Shown: positions 52,977 through 63,466, numbered from the stretch's first letter. The stretch: 64,000 nucleotides of DNA from Bacillota bacterium (GCA_023435705.1 JAEYRH010000014.1:79758-143757), one strand, 5' to 3'. Program-made: numbers and translations. Notes: a model not told the origin generated them from the letters alone.

Positions 52977-55900
52977 TTACAAATTGCGATATAGCACGAA
53001 ATCCTGCATCTCGGGCTCAAAGCCGGCAAACCTCAGCGCGTCGGCAGTTTCGGGCGGGTATTGTTTCACCGTAAGCCGCCGCAGTGTGCTGAAGATACGC
53101 CTTGCGTGAAATTCCTGCGCGAAGACCTGCAGCGCTTCACCAGGCAACTCCTGTTCAAGCACCCTGAGCACTTTACCCTGCAGCTCGAACACTGCAACCG
53201 GCATGCCGGCCTGCAGCGCCACCGCCGTGCCGGGCACATTGAGGAATGCTCTGCCCGCCTTGTGCGTCAGCTGTTTGCCCCAGGGCTGGGCTGGGTCAGA
53301 GGCGGCCAGCCAAATGATTCGGTCATCCGGTTGCTCCAGCGCCGCCATGATGCCGGCAAAGCTGCGGTCCAGGATGAACTGCATGCCGGACATGCCCTCG
53401 ATGAAGTATCCTCTCCGGGCGCGGCCGGTGTATTCCCACAGCCGGAGAGTCTGCATCGCTTCAGCCCAATTAAGGCCCAGTACCGTCTCACGGCAAAGGA
53501 TGGCCGATCGGGTGAACGCCCTCTCCAGCCGTTCTTCAACAGGCAATGCACGCAATGGGCGGGCAAGCTCCCACCGGCCGGTGGTGAGCGCCATCACCCG
53601 CGCCTTCACCTTCTGCCGTGTTGGCTGGCCATTCTGCTTCTCATGGTCGATCCACTGGCGCACCGGCACGAAGCTGTCTGCGGTGGCCAGACCCAGTTCA
53701 GCAAGCCTCATCAACGGCTCCGTGGGTGGCAGCCCACCCAGCAGACCAGCAAGGCCATGGGCGAAGGTCGCGCCGCGCTTGATCAGGGCATCAAACACGA
53801 CCTTTTCCTCACCACCGAGCCCTGCGGCGGCTTCTGCCATATCAGCGTCCCAGTCGATGCCATCATAGGTGTGGAATGAGATGTCGCCGTCAGGGCCCAT
53901 CCGCCAGAACAGCTTGCCTTTGGCCAGTAGTGCATCCAGCAATTCAGGTCTGTATCCAGCCACTCGTGCTGGCAACAGCACGCTCTCCCAGGCAGCGGCA
54001 GGAAAGGGAACTCCGCTGAGCGCGGAGAGCGCTGCCTCCAGCTGCTCCTCCTTCGGGGCAGTCACGCGCACACGGCTTGCCAGAAGCGCCGCATAGCGCT
54101 CCGGCGGTAATGTGCGGATCTGCCTGCGGCGCGCCCGCACAGTCTCCCGCTGCGCCCGGTCAAAAAGCTCACCGTGGTAATAGAGGCCCTCATATTCCAC
54201 CAATGAACCGCTTTTGCACAATGCGTCCAGCACCGCTGCCGCTTCTTCCTCCGCCCACAGGTAGCGTTCGGCAACCCGCTCCGCGGACTGCGCGCCGCGA
54301 TAGCGCAGCAGCCGGCGCACGATGTGTTCCCGCTTCTGCGGGTCTTTGTCTATCAACGCTACTTTATATTCCTCCACATGCTCTGCAGCAATCCATAACC
54401 CCGGCTCAATGTAACAAGCCCGTTCCACCCGCTCCAGCGCTTCCAGCCACTCAAAGGGCACAGCCAGCTCACCTGCGGCAAGGTCTCCCTCGATCATCAG
54501 CAGCGAGTGCAATTGGCTTTCGTTTTCCGGTAGCTTTGCCCGCTGCGCCGCCTGCTCAAGATGCTCCCGCTCCGGCGCGATCATGCTGGCACGGCTCAGC
54601 TCTTCCTGCGCGGCCACGCGGATGCCGACCGGCGTGGGCGTGTAGTCATACATCATCGATGCTTCGGTCTGCCGCCGCAGCGGCATCGAGAGGGGAGAGG
54701 GGACTTCCAGTGAAAGCTCCGTCACGCGGATCGTGCCAGCGCGGATGCCATGGAGCACGGTGAGCACACCGGGCAGGTCCCAATAATCCTCCAGGCACTC
54801 CCGCCGTGTCTCCCGCACAAGCGGGTGGTCGGGCTTGCGCACCAACGAATCAAGCATCTCGGCGCTGCGCATGCGTTGAATCCACAACGGTTGGCGGCTT
54901 GCTTTGCGTATGCCGGTCATCAGTGCCCTTGCCGCGTTGTAGCGGAAGGCCATGTTGTAGACTGGTGTGGCCGGCAGCGCTGCGGAGAGCACCCCCTCTG
55001 CCATCTCTGGCGCGATCTGCTGCAGCAGCCGCTCGGGCATCGGGCAATCGGCATAGGGGAAGAGCAAAATGCCGTCATCATCGGCCACAAAGTTGATGTT
55101 GGATCCAGTAATGCGCTTGGCTGCTTCTGCCGCCAGGATGGAGAGCGGCTCGTTCACCTGCCTGCCAAACACTGAGTGCACCATCATCTGGTGGTTGCCA
55201 GCCTCGTCTTTGTAGTGTTCCACAAGCAACGTGCGGTCGTCGGCCAGCATGCCGGTGGCAGCCAGCTGGCGCTTCAACAGATCCTCGGCATCCCGCGAGG
55301 CCACTTCGTCCAGCCCCAGGTGCTGCAACGCGTCAAGCAGCTTGCCGGACTCACTGGCATCTGCCAGCATGCGGAAGATCTGCCCATAGGCAATGCCGGT
55401 CTTCATCCGCCGCCCTTTGATGTCACCCTTCCAGAATGGCGGCCTGGCGCCGCTTGTGGTGGAGGGCACGACGACCACGGTGTCTTTCTTAATATCGGAG
55501 ATCTGCCAGCCGAACGTGCCCAACAGGAACTTATCACCCTTGCGGGCCTCAAACACAAACTCCTCGTCCAGTTCGCCCAACCGCACACCATCCATTGTCC
55601 GCACGGCATAAAGCCCCTTGTCCGGGATTGTGCCGCCGGCCGACACGGCCAGCATGCGGCTGTAGGGGTCGCCCTCCACCCGGTCGTGGATGCGGTCATA
55701 CAACAGCCTTGGCCGCGAGGGGATATCCCGCTCATGCTCTTCATCTCCTGCCAGCATCCGAAGTACTGCCCGTATGTCATCGGCGGTGACTTCGCGAAAG
55801 GGATAGGCTCTGGGCAGGATGGCCAGCACGTCGTCCACGGCATAGCCGCCATCCGCCGCCATGGAAACCAGGTGCTGGGCCAGCACATCCAGGCACAGGC

Positions 55901-57113
55901 GCGGGGGGTGGGCGTGCTCCACGCCGCCCTGGCGCACTACCTCGGCGGCCAGGCCGCTGTAGAGGCTTTCGGCGGCGGCCCGTGGAAAAATGTGCATCAC
56001 ACTGGTGCGGTTGGGGTTGTGGCCGGCCCGGCCCAGCCGCTGCATCGTGCTGGAGATGGAGCGGGGGGTGCCGATCTGAAAGACCTGGTCCACATCACCC
56101 ACGTCAATGCCCAGCTCCATTGACGATGTGGCGCACAGCAGCCGCAGGCTGCCGCCGCGCAGCGCATGCTCCACCTCATATCTTTGCTCTTTTGACAAGC
56201 TGCCGTGGTGCGTGCGGGCAAACCCATCGCCGGCGATCTGGTTTACATAATAAGCCAGCTTTTCCGCATAAGCCCGGCCCTCCACGAAAGCGATCACGCT
56301 GCGGGTGCCCTCGCAGTGCTCAAAGACCGCCCGGGCAACCTCCTGCCACACCGGGTCTTTCTTCACCTGCCGCACGCCGGTCAAAGGGCTGGTCACGCGA
56401 AGCTCAACATTTTTGCGCATCTTTGGGGCGGCGATGGCAACCTCATCAGGTGCCAGGTATTCTGCGGCCAGCGAAAGCGGCTCCAGCGTGGCGGAGAGGC
56501 CCACACGCTGCAATGGTTTGCCGCAAAGCTTGTCCAACCTCGCGATGGAGAGCATCAGGTGAGCGCCGCGCTTGGTGTCAATCAGCGCGTGCAGCTCGTC
56601 TATGATGATCCAGCGGGCAGTTTTCAATACACCTTGGCTGGACTTGGCTGTGAGCATCAGGTAAAGCGATTCGGGTGTGGTGATCAAAATGTGGGGCGGT
56701 GTTTTGATCATACGGCGTCGCTCGTTCTGCGGCGTGTCGCCGGTGCGGATCATGATATCGAGGCCGCCGGGTTTGTCCCCCGGGAATGAGCTGCCGCCGT
56801 GCTCTTCCCGCCAGATGCCTTCCAGCGGGCGGCGCAGGTTTTCACGGATGTCTCCTGCCAGCGATTTGAGCGGCGAAATGTAGATGAGCTGGAGCTGCTG
56901 CGGCAGCTCGCCCCGCCTTGCCTCATCCAGCAGCCGGTCAATGAACACCAGAAAGGCTGAGAGCGTTTTGCCCGTGCCGGTGGGGGCGGAGACCAACGTG
57001 TGGCGGCCTGCGGCAATTTCCGGCCATGCGGCATCCTGCACCGCCGTGGGCGTGCCGAGGGAGCCGGCGAACCACCGGGCGGTGAGGGGGTGGAACAACT
57101 CAAGTGTGTTCAT
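52977..57113 (-). CDS. lhr: Lhr-family large superfamily 2 helicase
   Basis: 1378 residues, close to bacterial Lhr. It has Walker A APTGTGKT (43-50), DELH box (172-175), VGLSATLEP (motif III region), and RLGRAGHNPNR (motif VI). After the two RecA domains (~1-440) come the winged-helix and Lhr core domains. A long C-terminal region from ~880, rich in predicted winged helices, corresponds to the Lhr-CTD, which in E. coli has uracil-DNA glycosylase activity. Lhr is a 3'-5' DNA helicase linked to repair. It starts at ATG 57113 with GGGAG upstream and has no obvious partner gene. Confidence 0.92.
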   Translation of the reverse strand: MNTLELFHPLTARWFAGSLGTPTAVQDAAWPEIAAGRHTLVSAPTGTGKTLSAFLVFIDRLLDEARRGELPQQLQLIYISPLKSLAGDIRENLRRPLEGIWREEHGGSSFPGDKPGGLDIMIRTGDTPQNERRRMIKTPPHILITTPESLYLMLTAKSSQGVLKTARWIIIDELHALIDTKRGAHLMLSIARLDKLCGKPLQRVGLSATLEPLSLAAEYLAPDEVAIAAPKMRKNVELRVTSPLTGVRQVKKDPVWQEVARAVFEHCEGTRSVIAFVEGRAYAEKLAYYVNQIAGDGFARTHHGSLSKEQRYEVEHALRGGSLRLLCATSSMELGIDVGDVDQVFQIGTPRSISSTMQRLGRAGHNPNRTSVMHIFPRAAAESLYSGLAAEVVRQGGVEHAHPPRLCLDVLAQHLVSMAADGGYAVDDVLAILPRAYPFREVTADDIRAVLRMLAGDEEHERDIPSRPRLLYDRIHDRVEGDPYSRMLAVSAGGTIPDKGLYAVRTMDGVRLGELDEEFVFEARKGDKFLLGTFGWQISDIKKDTVVVVPSTTSGARPPFWKGDIKGRRMKTGIAYGQIFRMLADASESGKLLDALQHLGLDEVASRDAEDLLKRQLAATGMLADDRTLLVEHYKDEAGNHQMMVHSVFGRQVNEPLSILAAEAAKRITGSNINFVADDDGILLFPYADCPMPERLLQQIAPEMAEGVLSAALPATPVYNMAFRYNAARALMTGIRKASRQPLWIQRMRSAEMLDSLVRKPDHPLVRETRRECLEDYWDLPGVLTVLHGIRAGTIRVTELSLEVPSPLSMPLRRQTEASMMYDYTPTPVGIRVAAQEELSRASMIAPEREHLEQAAQRAKLPENESQLHSLLMIEGDLAAGELAVPFEWLEALERVERACYIEPGLWIAAEHVEEYKVALIDKDPQKREHIVRRLLRYRGAQSAERVAERYLWAEEEAAAVLDALCKSGSLVEYEGLYYHGELFDRAQRETVRARRRQIRTLPPERYAALLASRVRVTAPKEEQLEAALSALSGVPFPAAAWESVLLPARVAGYRPELLDALLAKGKLFWRMGPDGDISFHTYDGIDWDADMAEAAAGLGGEEKVVFDALIKRGATFAHGLAGLLGGLPPTEPLMRLAELGLATADSFVPVRQWIDHEKQNGQPTRQKVKARVMALTTGRWELARPLRALPVEERLERAFTRSAILCRETVLGLNWAEAMQTLRLWEYTGRARRGYFIEGMSGMQFILDRSFAGIMAALEQPDDRIIWLAASDPAQPWGKQLTHKAGRAFLNVPGTAVALQAGMPVAVFELQGKVLRVLEQELPGEALQVFAQEFHARRIFSTLRRLTVKQYPPETADALRFAGFEPEMQDFVLYRNL

Positions 57114-57219
57114 TGGCGCGCTCCCTGATTGGGAATAGGTTTATTTTACCATAGGCTTGCAAGCTGTCCAATGTGATATGAGCGGGGGCCGGATGGGCCA
57201 ACGTGTTCTTGGGAGGCTA

Positions 57220-57486
57220 TTAGAGTTCTTCAATGGTAACCGCAACCGTGTCTCCGGCCTGCTTCCCGATCTGCTTTCGGATCTCTTTCCGCACGCCGAT
57301 GATGTGGCAGGGTGTGCCCATTTTGACAAGGATGCCATCGTAGGGCACGCCGTCAAATGTGGCGTGCACCTTGACGCGCCCCTTGCCGAACTCCGCCTTG
57401 GCGTCATATGGAAACTCGATATAGGCGCCGTCAATATCCGGCACCTTTTGCAGCACCGCGTCGAACCGGTAAACTCGATTGTCCAT
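57220..57486 (-). CDS. DUF1905 domain protein
   Basis: An 88-residue small protein. YRFDAVLQKVPDIDGAYIEFP at the start and GTPCHIIGVRKEIRKQIGK in the C-terminal half match DUF1905 (PF08922), a small beta-barrel. In many bacteria this domain is fused to a YdeI-type domain; here it stands alone. GGAGGT precedes ATG 57486; an upstream extension of 15 codons is rejected. Function unknown. Confidence 0.8.
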   Translation of the reverse strand: MDNRVYRFDAVLQKVPDIDGAYIEFPYDAKAEFGKGRVKVHATFDGVPYDGILVKMGTPCHIIGVRKEIRKQIGKQAGDTVAVTIEEL

Positions 57487-57599
57487 GCCGTACCTCCTGG
57501 TTGCCAGAGCACCCATGGGGCTCAACTTCATTCATTGGCACATTCTATATTGTATCATTTGCCTGAGGCATAAGCACCTGGCTAGATCTTCATTGACTC

Positions 57600-57634
57600 C
57601 AAATATGAGAAAAGCCCGGATTTCTCCGGGCTTT
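57600..57634 (-). terminator. Terminator of the beta-helix gene
   Basis: A 10-bp stem, AAAGCCCGGA / TCCGGGCTTT, with TTTC loop. On the minus strand it runs into TCTCATATTT. Confidence 0.8.
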
Positions 57635-57654
57635 CTGAAAACATTGCTGTTCTA

Positions 57655-59502
57655 TTAGTTCTTCAGCCTTGCCGCCAGGCCGTCTATGAACGCCGCCAGG
57701 CGCTCCTTGTCTCGCAGGTCAATCCGCTCGGCAATTTTCTTGTCCTTGTTTGTCAGTGTGATGACCAGCTCCAGCTTCTCCTCGTCCACCTCGGCCTTAA
57801 TGGCGCACTGCAGGCCGTTCAGCTCCCACTCGTGGAACTCCTGCCATGCTTCCAGATTGACCCACTCATAGTCGGTCAGAACGCGGCGGATGCGGAAGGG
57901 CCCCACATGCCTGAGCGTGCCAAACACATTTTCATCGGTGAAGTTCTTCTCATTGGGCAGCACGATGGCAAAGCCGCAGTCGGCGATGAGGTTGCCGATC
58001 ACCCGGTGCTTCATGCCCATCGGCCCCCGGCCCCCAACAACGCGGATCGGGTCGCCGTAATTCAAAAACGCGCCGGAGCCCTCCGCGCCAATGATTATGT
58101 TATTGGTCAGGCTCAGGTTGTCACAGTCGTGCTCATAGAGGCCATGGCCGCCGGTGCCGGTTCGCTGCGGCAGGTCGCCCAGCGGGTTTGCGCCAACCTT
58201 CCAGACCACGTTGTGGTCCACCAGGTTCACCACCTGTGAGCCTTCCACAAAGATCGCCCCAAAGATGGTGTGCTTTGTGTTCATCACCACGTTGGCGGTG
58301 ATGCGGGTGTTGCGGTTTGCAAAGTCCGCCCAGATGCCGGTGCCATAGTAGGTGTTGTTGACGATGTTGTTGCGGATCAGGCTGTTTTGCATCACATGGA
58401 TCTTGATGCCTGCGCATTCGTAGAGGAACTCGGCGTCCTGCCAGCAGCAGTTTTCCACCAGGTTGTTTTCCACCAGAAGATCCTGCATGCCGTTTTTGGA
58501 GGGCACGCCGCAGATGCCGCAGATACCGCAGTCGGTCACATGGTTGTTACGCACGATGTGGCCGCCGGAGATGTGCTCAGAGGATCGCATCGGGTTCTCA
58601 TGACCCATATCGATGCCGACGGAGTTGCACCAGCGGACCGTGTTGTCCTCAATGATCCAGTGGTGACCGCAATGGGTGGAGAGCGCTCCGCGCTGCGAGC
58701 CGGGGAAGCCGTTGCCCACGTATTCGAAGCCGAGCCCCTTCACGCGGATGTAGGCCAGATAGGGAGTTTTCGGCGAGAAAAGCTGCTCGCAGCAGGTGAA
58801 TGTCAGTGTGTGACTGGCTGGGTCTCCATCATCGGCCAGCCGGAAGTGGATGTCGATGCCGTTGTCTTCCGGCCAGAAGGAGCCGGGGGTGCTGGCAAGC
58901 TCATAATAGTGATTCACCTGCACAAGCGGCTGACCGTCTGAAAAGAGCATGCCGCGGCGGCGGATGAACGGTTTGTAGTCTGATTCCTTTGGCATCTTGT
59001 GAAACAGGAACCCGCAGCCGGAGAAACGCTGCGCCGGCAGGTTTGTCATGGAGAATGGGTTGCTCACGATGAACTGGTCAAAGGGCAATGTGCCATGCCA
59101 TATCACGATGTTCTCTTCGGACTTTTCTGCCGGATGAAAGGAGAATTCTCTCATCCCCCAGCCTTCCGAGCGGGCAAAATCGGCCTTCCACACTCTTGCG
59201 CCGCTGAGCACCACATTAGCCCCCGGAGCTGCCTCGTAGCAGATCATCCCATCGGGGCCGGTGCCGCCGTTCACCGGGCGGACAAACTCCTCATAAACAC
59301 CGGAATCGATGATGACCTTTTCAGTGGGTCGCAGGATCTCCGCCGCTTTGGAGATCGTCTTGAACGGCAGCTCCCTGGTGCCGGGGTTGCCATCGCTGGC
59401 GTTGGGTGCGTTTTGCGCCACATAGTAGGTCTTCGTATACGTGGTGCTGTCTTCCCAGAATGCGAATGTAACGTTATTCGGAAGCAAATCGAAGTTGGTC
59501 AT
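57655..59502 (-). CDS. Right-handed parallel beta-helix protein (likely carbohydrate-active)
   Basis: 615 residues, no signal peptide. The early part (YVAQNAPNASDGNPGTRELPFKT is split across residues ~25-50) is the DUF1565-like entry of beta-helix proteins: a list of repeated events, then IIDSGVYEEFV. Residues ~270-500 show the coil repeats (IIEDNTVRW, GGHIVRNNHVTDCG, LVENNLVENC, LIRNNIVNNTYYG), with Asn ladders typical of pectate-lyase-like folds. Polysaccharide lyase or glycosidase action on pectin is plausible, but no catalytic residues can be named. GGAGGTG precedes ATG 59502. Confidence 0.8.
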   Translation of the reverse strand: MTNFDLLPNNVTFAFWEDSTTYTKTYYVAQNAPNASDGNPGTRELPFKTISKAAEILRPTEKVIIDSGVYEEFVRPVNGGTGPDGMICYEAAPGANVVLSGARVWKADFARSEGWGMREFSFHPAEKSEENIVIWHGTLPFDQFIVSNPFSMTNLPAQRFSGCGFLFHKMPKESDYKPFIRRRGMLFSDGQPLVQVNHYYELASTPGSFWPEDNGIDIHFRLADDGDPASHTLTFTCCEQLFSPKTPYLAYIRVKGLGFEYVGNGFPGSQRGALSTHCGHHWIIEDNTVRWCNSVGIDMGHENPMRSSEHISGGHIVRNNHVTDCGICGICGVPSKNGMQDLLVENNLVENCCWQDAEFLYECAGIKIHVMQNSLIRNNIVNNTYYGTGIWADFANRNTRITANVVMNTKHTIFGAIFVEGSQVVNLVDHNVVWKVGANPLGDLPQRTGTGGHGLYEHDCDNLSLTNNIIIGAEGSGAFLNYGDPIRVVGGRGPMGMKHRVIGNLIADCGFAIVLPNEKNFTDENVFGTLRHVGPFRIRRVLTDYEWVNLEAWQEFHEWELNGLQCAIKAEVDEEKLELVITLTNKDKKIAERIDLRDKERLAAFIDGLAARLKN

Positions 59503-59717
59503 AAACACCTCCTGCACACGCACTTATTTGTTGAATATACTGTATCAGAGTATGGATGATTTGTATATATGTTACATCAATTTGATAGCTAAAAAATAGA
59601 TAACGTTACCTTATGTGCAAGGCTGATTCTCAATTTGTCGGCCGGCGGAATGGCCTTGACAGCCCGTTTGCCCGGCCTTACCATGATGTGCGTAATCTGC
59701 ATTTTGATGAGGTGCCA

Positions 59718-61550
59718 ATGGCATACCGTGAGACGATGAACCGCATGATGCAGGGGTGGAACACATGGAACACCAGAAGTGTGCTTTCCCATGTGCTTCT
59801 GCCCGATGGGCTGGCGCTCAGCCTGGGTGTCAAGAATTATCAGACCGGGCGTGTGACGCCGGAGTCTTTGATCGGGCGCTTCGGCGACCATGAAGAAAAA
59901 ATTCACCCCGGCCCCCGCAGTTATGACGGGGCCTACACCGAGCTCAATTGGACGCAAGGCGGCCTGGAGCTCCTGGTGCAAAGCGCGGTGATGGACGGCG
60001 AGCAATATCTGCTGGTCACACCGTTGCACCGGCAGCCCAAGAAGGCGCCGGCTTTGCTGGTGGGGCTCGGGATGCTCTGGAACCGGCCCGGTGATGTCCA
60101 TCGGGAGGGGGATGCCCTTCAGGCTGATTTGCCAACCCGCACCGTGAAGGTATTTACCGACGGTGAGCCAACCCCGGAATTCAACACTGGCCTCGTGGGG
60201 TCCTATCTCTCACTGTGCCTGAACCGACCGGTGGCAGTCAGCACCGGGTCGCCTATAGATGCGGCCCGGATGGCAGAGAAGATGGCGCAAGCCAAGGCAG
60301 CATTAACAGGCACGCTGGAACGTTATGGCGAGATGAGTGAGTTGTTCGGCGCGATGCGCACCTGCGTGGCATGGGATACGATTTATGAGCCGGAAAAGGA
60401 CAGGGTGTGCACGCCGGTCAGCAGGCTGTGGAACATCAATTGGGGCGGCTATGTGCTATTTTGCTGGGATACTTACTTCGCTGCAATGCTGGCGATGGTG
60501 GACAACGAGGATCTGGCTTGTGCCAATGCCGTCGCGATCACGCGGGAGATGACCGAACGCGGACTCATCCCCAACTTCGCGGGAGCTAATGACTATAAAA
60601 GCCGTGACCGATCCCAGCCACCTGTGGGCTCTCTGGCGGTGCGGGAAATTTTCCGCCGCTGGCACACGCGTTGGTTTGTGGAGGAACTGTTTGATGACTT
60701 ACTCCGGTGGAACCGTTGGTGGCGTGATCACCGCATGACGCCAGACAATCTGTTGTGCTGGGGCTCCGATCCCTATGAGCCGCATCTTGGAGCTGATTGG
60801 GAGCGCAACTGCGTGGGTGATACAGGGGGCGCCGCACTGGAATCGGGGCTGGACAACTCGCCCATGTATGACGGTGTGCCTTTTGACAGCGAGACCCACT
60901 TGATGTGCCTGGCTGATGTGGGGCTCACGGGCCTGTATGTGTTGGATTGTGAGTGCCTGGCTGATTTGGCGCGGGTGTTGGGCAGGCAGGAGGAAGAAGA
61001 ACTGCTCAACCGGGCAGAGCAGGTCAAACAGGGCTTGGAGACCCTTTGGGATGAGCAGACAGGGATTTATCAGAATAAAAGAACCGATACCGGCGAATTC
61101 TGCCGCAGGCTTTCACCGACTAATTTCTACGCGCTGTTCAGCGACCGCGTGAGCACCGGTCGTGCAGCGCGCATGATGAAGGATCATTTCTACAACCCGC
61201 ATGAGTTTTGGGGTGACTTCATCCTGCCATCCATCGCCCGCAACGATCCGGCATATCCCGACCAGGACTACTGGCGCGGGCGCATCTGGGCGCCGATGAA
61301 CTTCCTGGCCTATCTTGCCATGCGAAAGCATGGGCTGGAAGGACCCTGCCGGGACCTGACCCGCAAAAGCGCTGCGTTGCTGCTGCAGGAATGGAGGGGC
61401 TACGGCCATGTGCATGAAAACTACAGCGGAGACACCGGCTGGGGTTGCGGCGTGCACAACAGCGACAAGTTTTACCATTGGGGCGCGTTGCTGAGCCTGA
61501 TTTCCCTGATTGATGGCGGGGTGGTCAAAGGTCCGGAAGGGCGCCTTTGA
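59718..61550 (+). CDS. GH63/MGH1-like six-hairpin glycoside hydrolase
   Basis: 610 residues, no signal peptide. The N-terminal ~200 residues look like a beta-sandwich, and the rest an (alpha/alpha)6 barrel. FCWDTYFAAMLA, GLIPNFAG, SQPPVGSLAVREIF, GLDNSPMYDG, and YWRGRIWAPMNFLAYLA are the motifs of the YgjK/GH63-type (MGH1-like) enzymes, which have acidic catalytic residues in the WD and NSP segments. Substrate specificity (alpha-glucoside, glycosylglycerate or rhamnoside type) cannot be read. GAGGTG upstream supports ATG 59718; an open frame to 59613 is the alternative. Divergent from the beta-helix gene. Confidence 0.8.
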   Translation: MAYRETMNRMMQGWNTWNTRSVLSHVLLPDGLALSLGVKNYQTGRVTPESLIGRFGDHEEKIHPGPRSYDGAYTELNWTQGGLELLVQSAVMDGEQYLLVTPLHRQPKKAPALLVGLGMLWNRPGDVHREGDALQADLPTRTVKVFTDGEPTPEFNTGLVGSYLSLCLNRPVAVSTGSPIDAARMAEKMAQAKAALTGTLERYGEMSELFGAMRTCVAWDTIYEPEKDRVCTPVSRLWNINWGGYVLFCWDTYFAAMLAMVDNEDLACANAVAITREMTERGLIPNFAGANDYKSRDRSQPPVGSLAVREIFRRWHTRWFVEELFDDLLRWNRWWRDHRMTPDNLLCWGSDPYEPHLGADWERNCVGDTGGAALESGLDNSPMYDGVPFDSETHLMCLADVGLTGLYVLDCECLADLARVLGRQEEEELLNRAEQVKQGLETLWDEQTGIYQNKRTDTGEFCRRLSPTNFYALFSDRVSTGRAARMMKDHFYNPHEFWGDFILPSIARNDPAYPDQDYWRGRIWAPMNFLAYLAMRKHGLEGPCRDLTRKSAALLLQEWRGYGHVHENYSGDTGWGCGVHNSDKFYHWGALLSLISLIDGGVVKGPEGRL

Positions 61551-61590
61551 TCAAAGACAAGCAAACTATCTGTAAGCTAGAAATGTAACA

Positions 61591-61628
61591 GAGATAGGGT
61601 GGGGGCAAACCTCACCCCTCTTTTTTTG
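61591..61628 (+). terminator. Terminator after the GH63-like gene
   Basis: GGGTG (61597-61601) and CACCC (61613-61617), with inner G/C pairs, followed by CTCTTTTTTT. Confidence 0.65.
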
Positions 61629-61778
61629 TAGATGAACCGGCGAGCCTCTTGTTTCTGGAACCACATATCTATCACTATCAATGAAACCACATCCAGATTT
61701 GTATATGGTAGAATATGCTGTCGGCCAGCGTCCGGCATTTTTCGTGACAGGCAGGTGTTCGGTATCATCAAGGGTCGA

Positions 61779-63026
61779 ATGAACTTTTATAGCATATTGG
61801 GCGAGGGGCTTTTCAATGCCGCCGGTCTCGACCTGCTTGGCATTACCTCGATCGCCCCGCTGTTTCTATCGCAGTACGGAGCAAGTTTGGCACTGATTGG
61901 GATGCTGACGACAGTCCAGGGTATCGCGCAGGCTGTCATGCCATTGCTGGCCGGAGGCGCTACGGCAAGGGTGAAGAGCAAGCGCCGCCTATCCCTGATC
62001 GGCAACGGGATTTCTCGCTCATTGATACTGCTCATCCCAGCCTCTCTGCTGCTCCCCATTCCGAATGGAGCAATTGTGGGCGTTTTCCTGTTTGCCTTCG
62101 TGATTCTGGCATCGGTTCAGCCTGTAACAGGTCTCGTGTGGAACTATCTGCTGAACGACTGCCTCGACACACTGGAAAGACCGAAACTTTTCGGATCGAT
62201 CATGGTGCTGTCCGGCATCATCAGCTTTGGAGCGGGCAACCTGATCAAATTGATCCGGGATTCCGCAGCGCTGCCGGAAAACATGAAATACTTCTATATC
62301 TTCGGTCTGGCGGGTTTATTAATGTCTTCATCCGTATTGTGGTTCCTGCCACTGAGAGAAAGCAAAAGTGTTGCGGCTCCGACCAAGTCTTTCGGTTTGA
62401 AGGGATATGCTGCGAAGTTGGCGTCGTGCTTTCAAAATAAAGATTATAGGAAAATCATGAGCGCCAATGTGGCTTCCTATATTTCGATAGTGCTGAACGC
62501 ATTCTTTTATATTTTTGCAGCAAATATCCTGAAGCTGCCGTCGGTCCTCATTTCCAACATGATCATCGTGCAGACGGCGGGCCAGATTGTTGGTGGTTTC
62601 GTCACTGCGCAGGTCTCCGCGCGATTCGGCGTGAAGCGCCTTCTCGTACTGAGTGAATGCGTTGGGCTTTTTGTCCCCCTGCTGGAAATTTTCAGTTTAG
62701 GCATAAAAGATGCCTACCCGGTGATGCTCGTGGGCGTTTTCCTGCTGGGCTTTGCACGAAACGGCTGGATGGGGTATACCAACTACATCCTCGAAGTCGT
62801 AGAGAAGGACAATTTGATTTTTCATATTGTAACCCGCGGGTTGCTGCTGTTACCCATATCGTTTCTCAGCACAGGCGCAGGGCTATATATACAAAATCAT
62901 TCAATTCTTCCGGTCTTCTTGCTGCAGGTGGCTGCCGCTTGTGTGGCAATTTTCCTGTGCATGCGCCTGAGGCTCGTATCGCGCAAGCCGGTTGAAACGA
63001 TAAAAGAGATAGAGATGAAAGCATAA
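61779..63026 (+). CDS. MFS transporter
   Basis: 415 residues with about 12 hydrophobic helices. It has the central cytoplasmic loop (~190-215) and an ARVKSKRR basic loop after helix 2, as in major facilitator permeases. The substrate is not recognisable. The GC content is lower and codon use more varied than in the sugar genes upstream, so a different history is possible. ATG 61779 has a modest AAGGG upstream; the ~49 codons open before it are not membrane-like and are excluded. It is the last protein gene before the rRNA operon. Confidence 0.8.
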   Translation: MNFYSILGEGLFNAAGLDLLGITSIAPLFLSQYGASLALIGMLTTVQGIAQAVMPLLAGGATARVKSKRRLSLIGNGISRSLILLIPASLLLPIPNGAIVGVFLFAFVILASVQPVTGLVWNYLLNDCLDTLERPKLFGSIMVLSGIISFGAGNLIKLIRDSAALPENMKYFYIFGLAGLLMSSSVLWFLPLRESKSVAAPTKSFGLKGYAAKLASCFQNKDYRKIMSANVASYISIVLNAFFYIFAANILKLPSVLISNMIIVQTAGQIVGGFVTAQVSARFGVKRLLVLSECVGLFVPLLEIFSLGIKDAYPVMLVGVFLLGFARNGWMGYTNYILEVVEKDNLIFHIVTRGLLLLPISFLSTGAGLYIQNHSILPVFLLQVAAACVAIFLCMRLRLVSRKPVETIKEIEMKA

Positions 63027-63215
63027 ACCTCGTGATACTCACAACCTCCAGACAACCCGATTCCGCTGGTTGCAGTGTTATATCAAGCCGCTTGGCAGGG
63101 AAATGTGCATAAGTTAACGAAAGGATCCTTGAATATCTTCGTTAAGTATGGATATGACATTGATATTGTTATATGCAAGGCGCCGCATATCAAGTATTTT
63201 GTATATTATTGGCAC

Positions 63216-63243
63216 TTGCTTTTTGTATCTGTTGTGATATACT
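63216..63243 (+). promoter_or_regulatory. rRNA promoter P1
   Basis: TTGCTT (63216-63221), a 16-nt spacer and TATACT (63238-63243), followed by ACAACTCCGCC and a CCGCC/GGCGG hairpin. It lies in the AT-rich 440-nt gap 63027-63466, which otherwise holds no supported gene. Confidence 0.7.
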
Positions 63244-63309
63244 ACAACTCCGCCAAGAAAACGGCGGCGTGAAATATCGGATGGATTCATATCGACTTAA
63301 AAATACCAG

Positions 63310-63338
63310 TTGCATTTGATGAAAGAATCCGGTATCAT
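63310..63338 (+). promoter_or_regulatory. rRNA promoter P2
   Basis: TTGCAT (63310-63315), a 17-nt spacer and TATCAT (63333-63338), followed by ATGAACTCCGCC, the same block as after P1. Transcription would start about 120 nt before 16S. Confidence 0.7.
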
Positions 63339-63466
63339 ATGAACTCCGCCGGTCAAGCGCCGACGAATGTACCTTGAAAATTGTATAGCACTGAACAAAC
63401 AGTCAAGACGGAAAGAAACGCAATTCTATTTGAGAATCGAGTCCGAGAGGATTTGAGTTAGGATTT

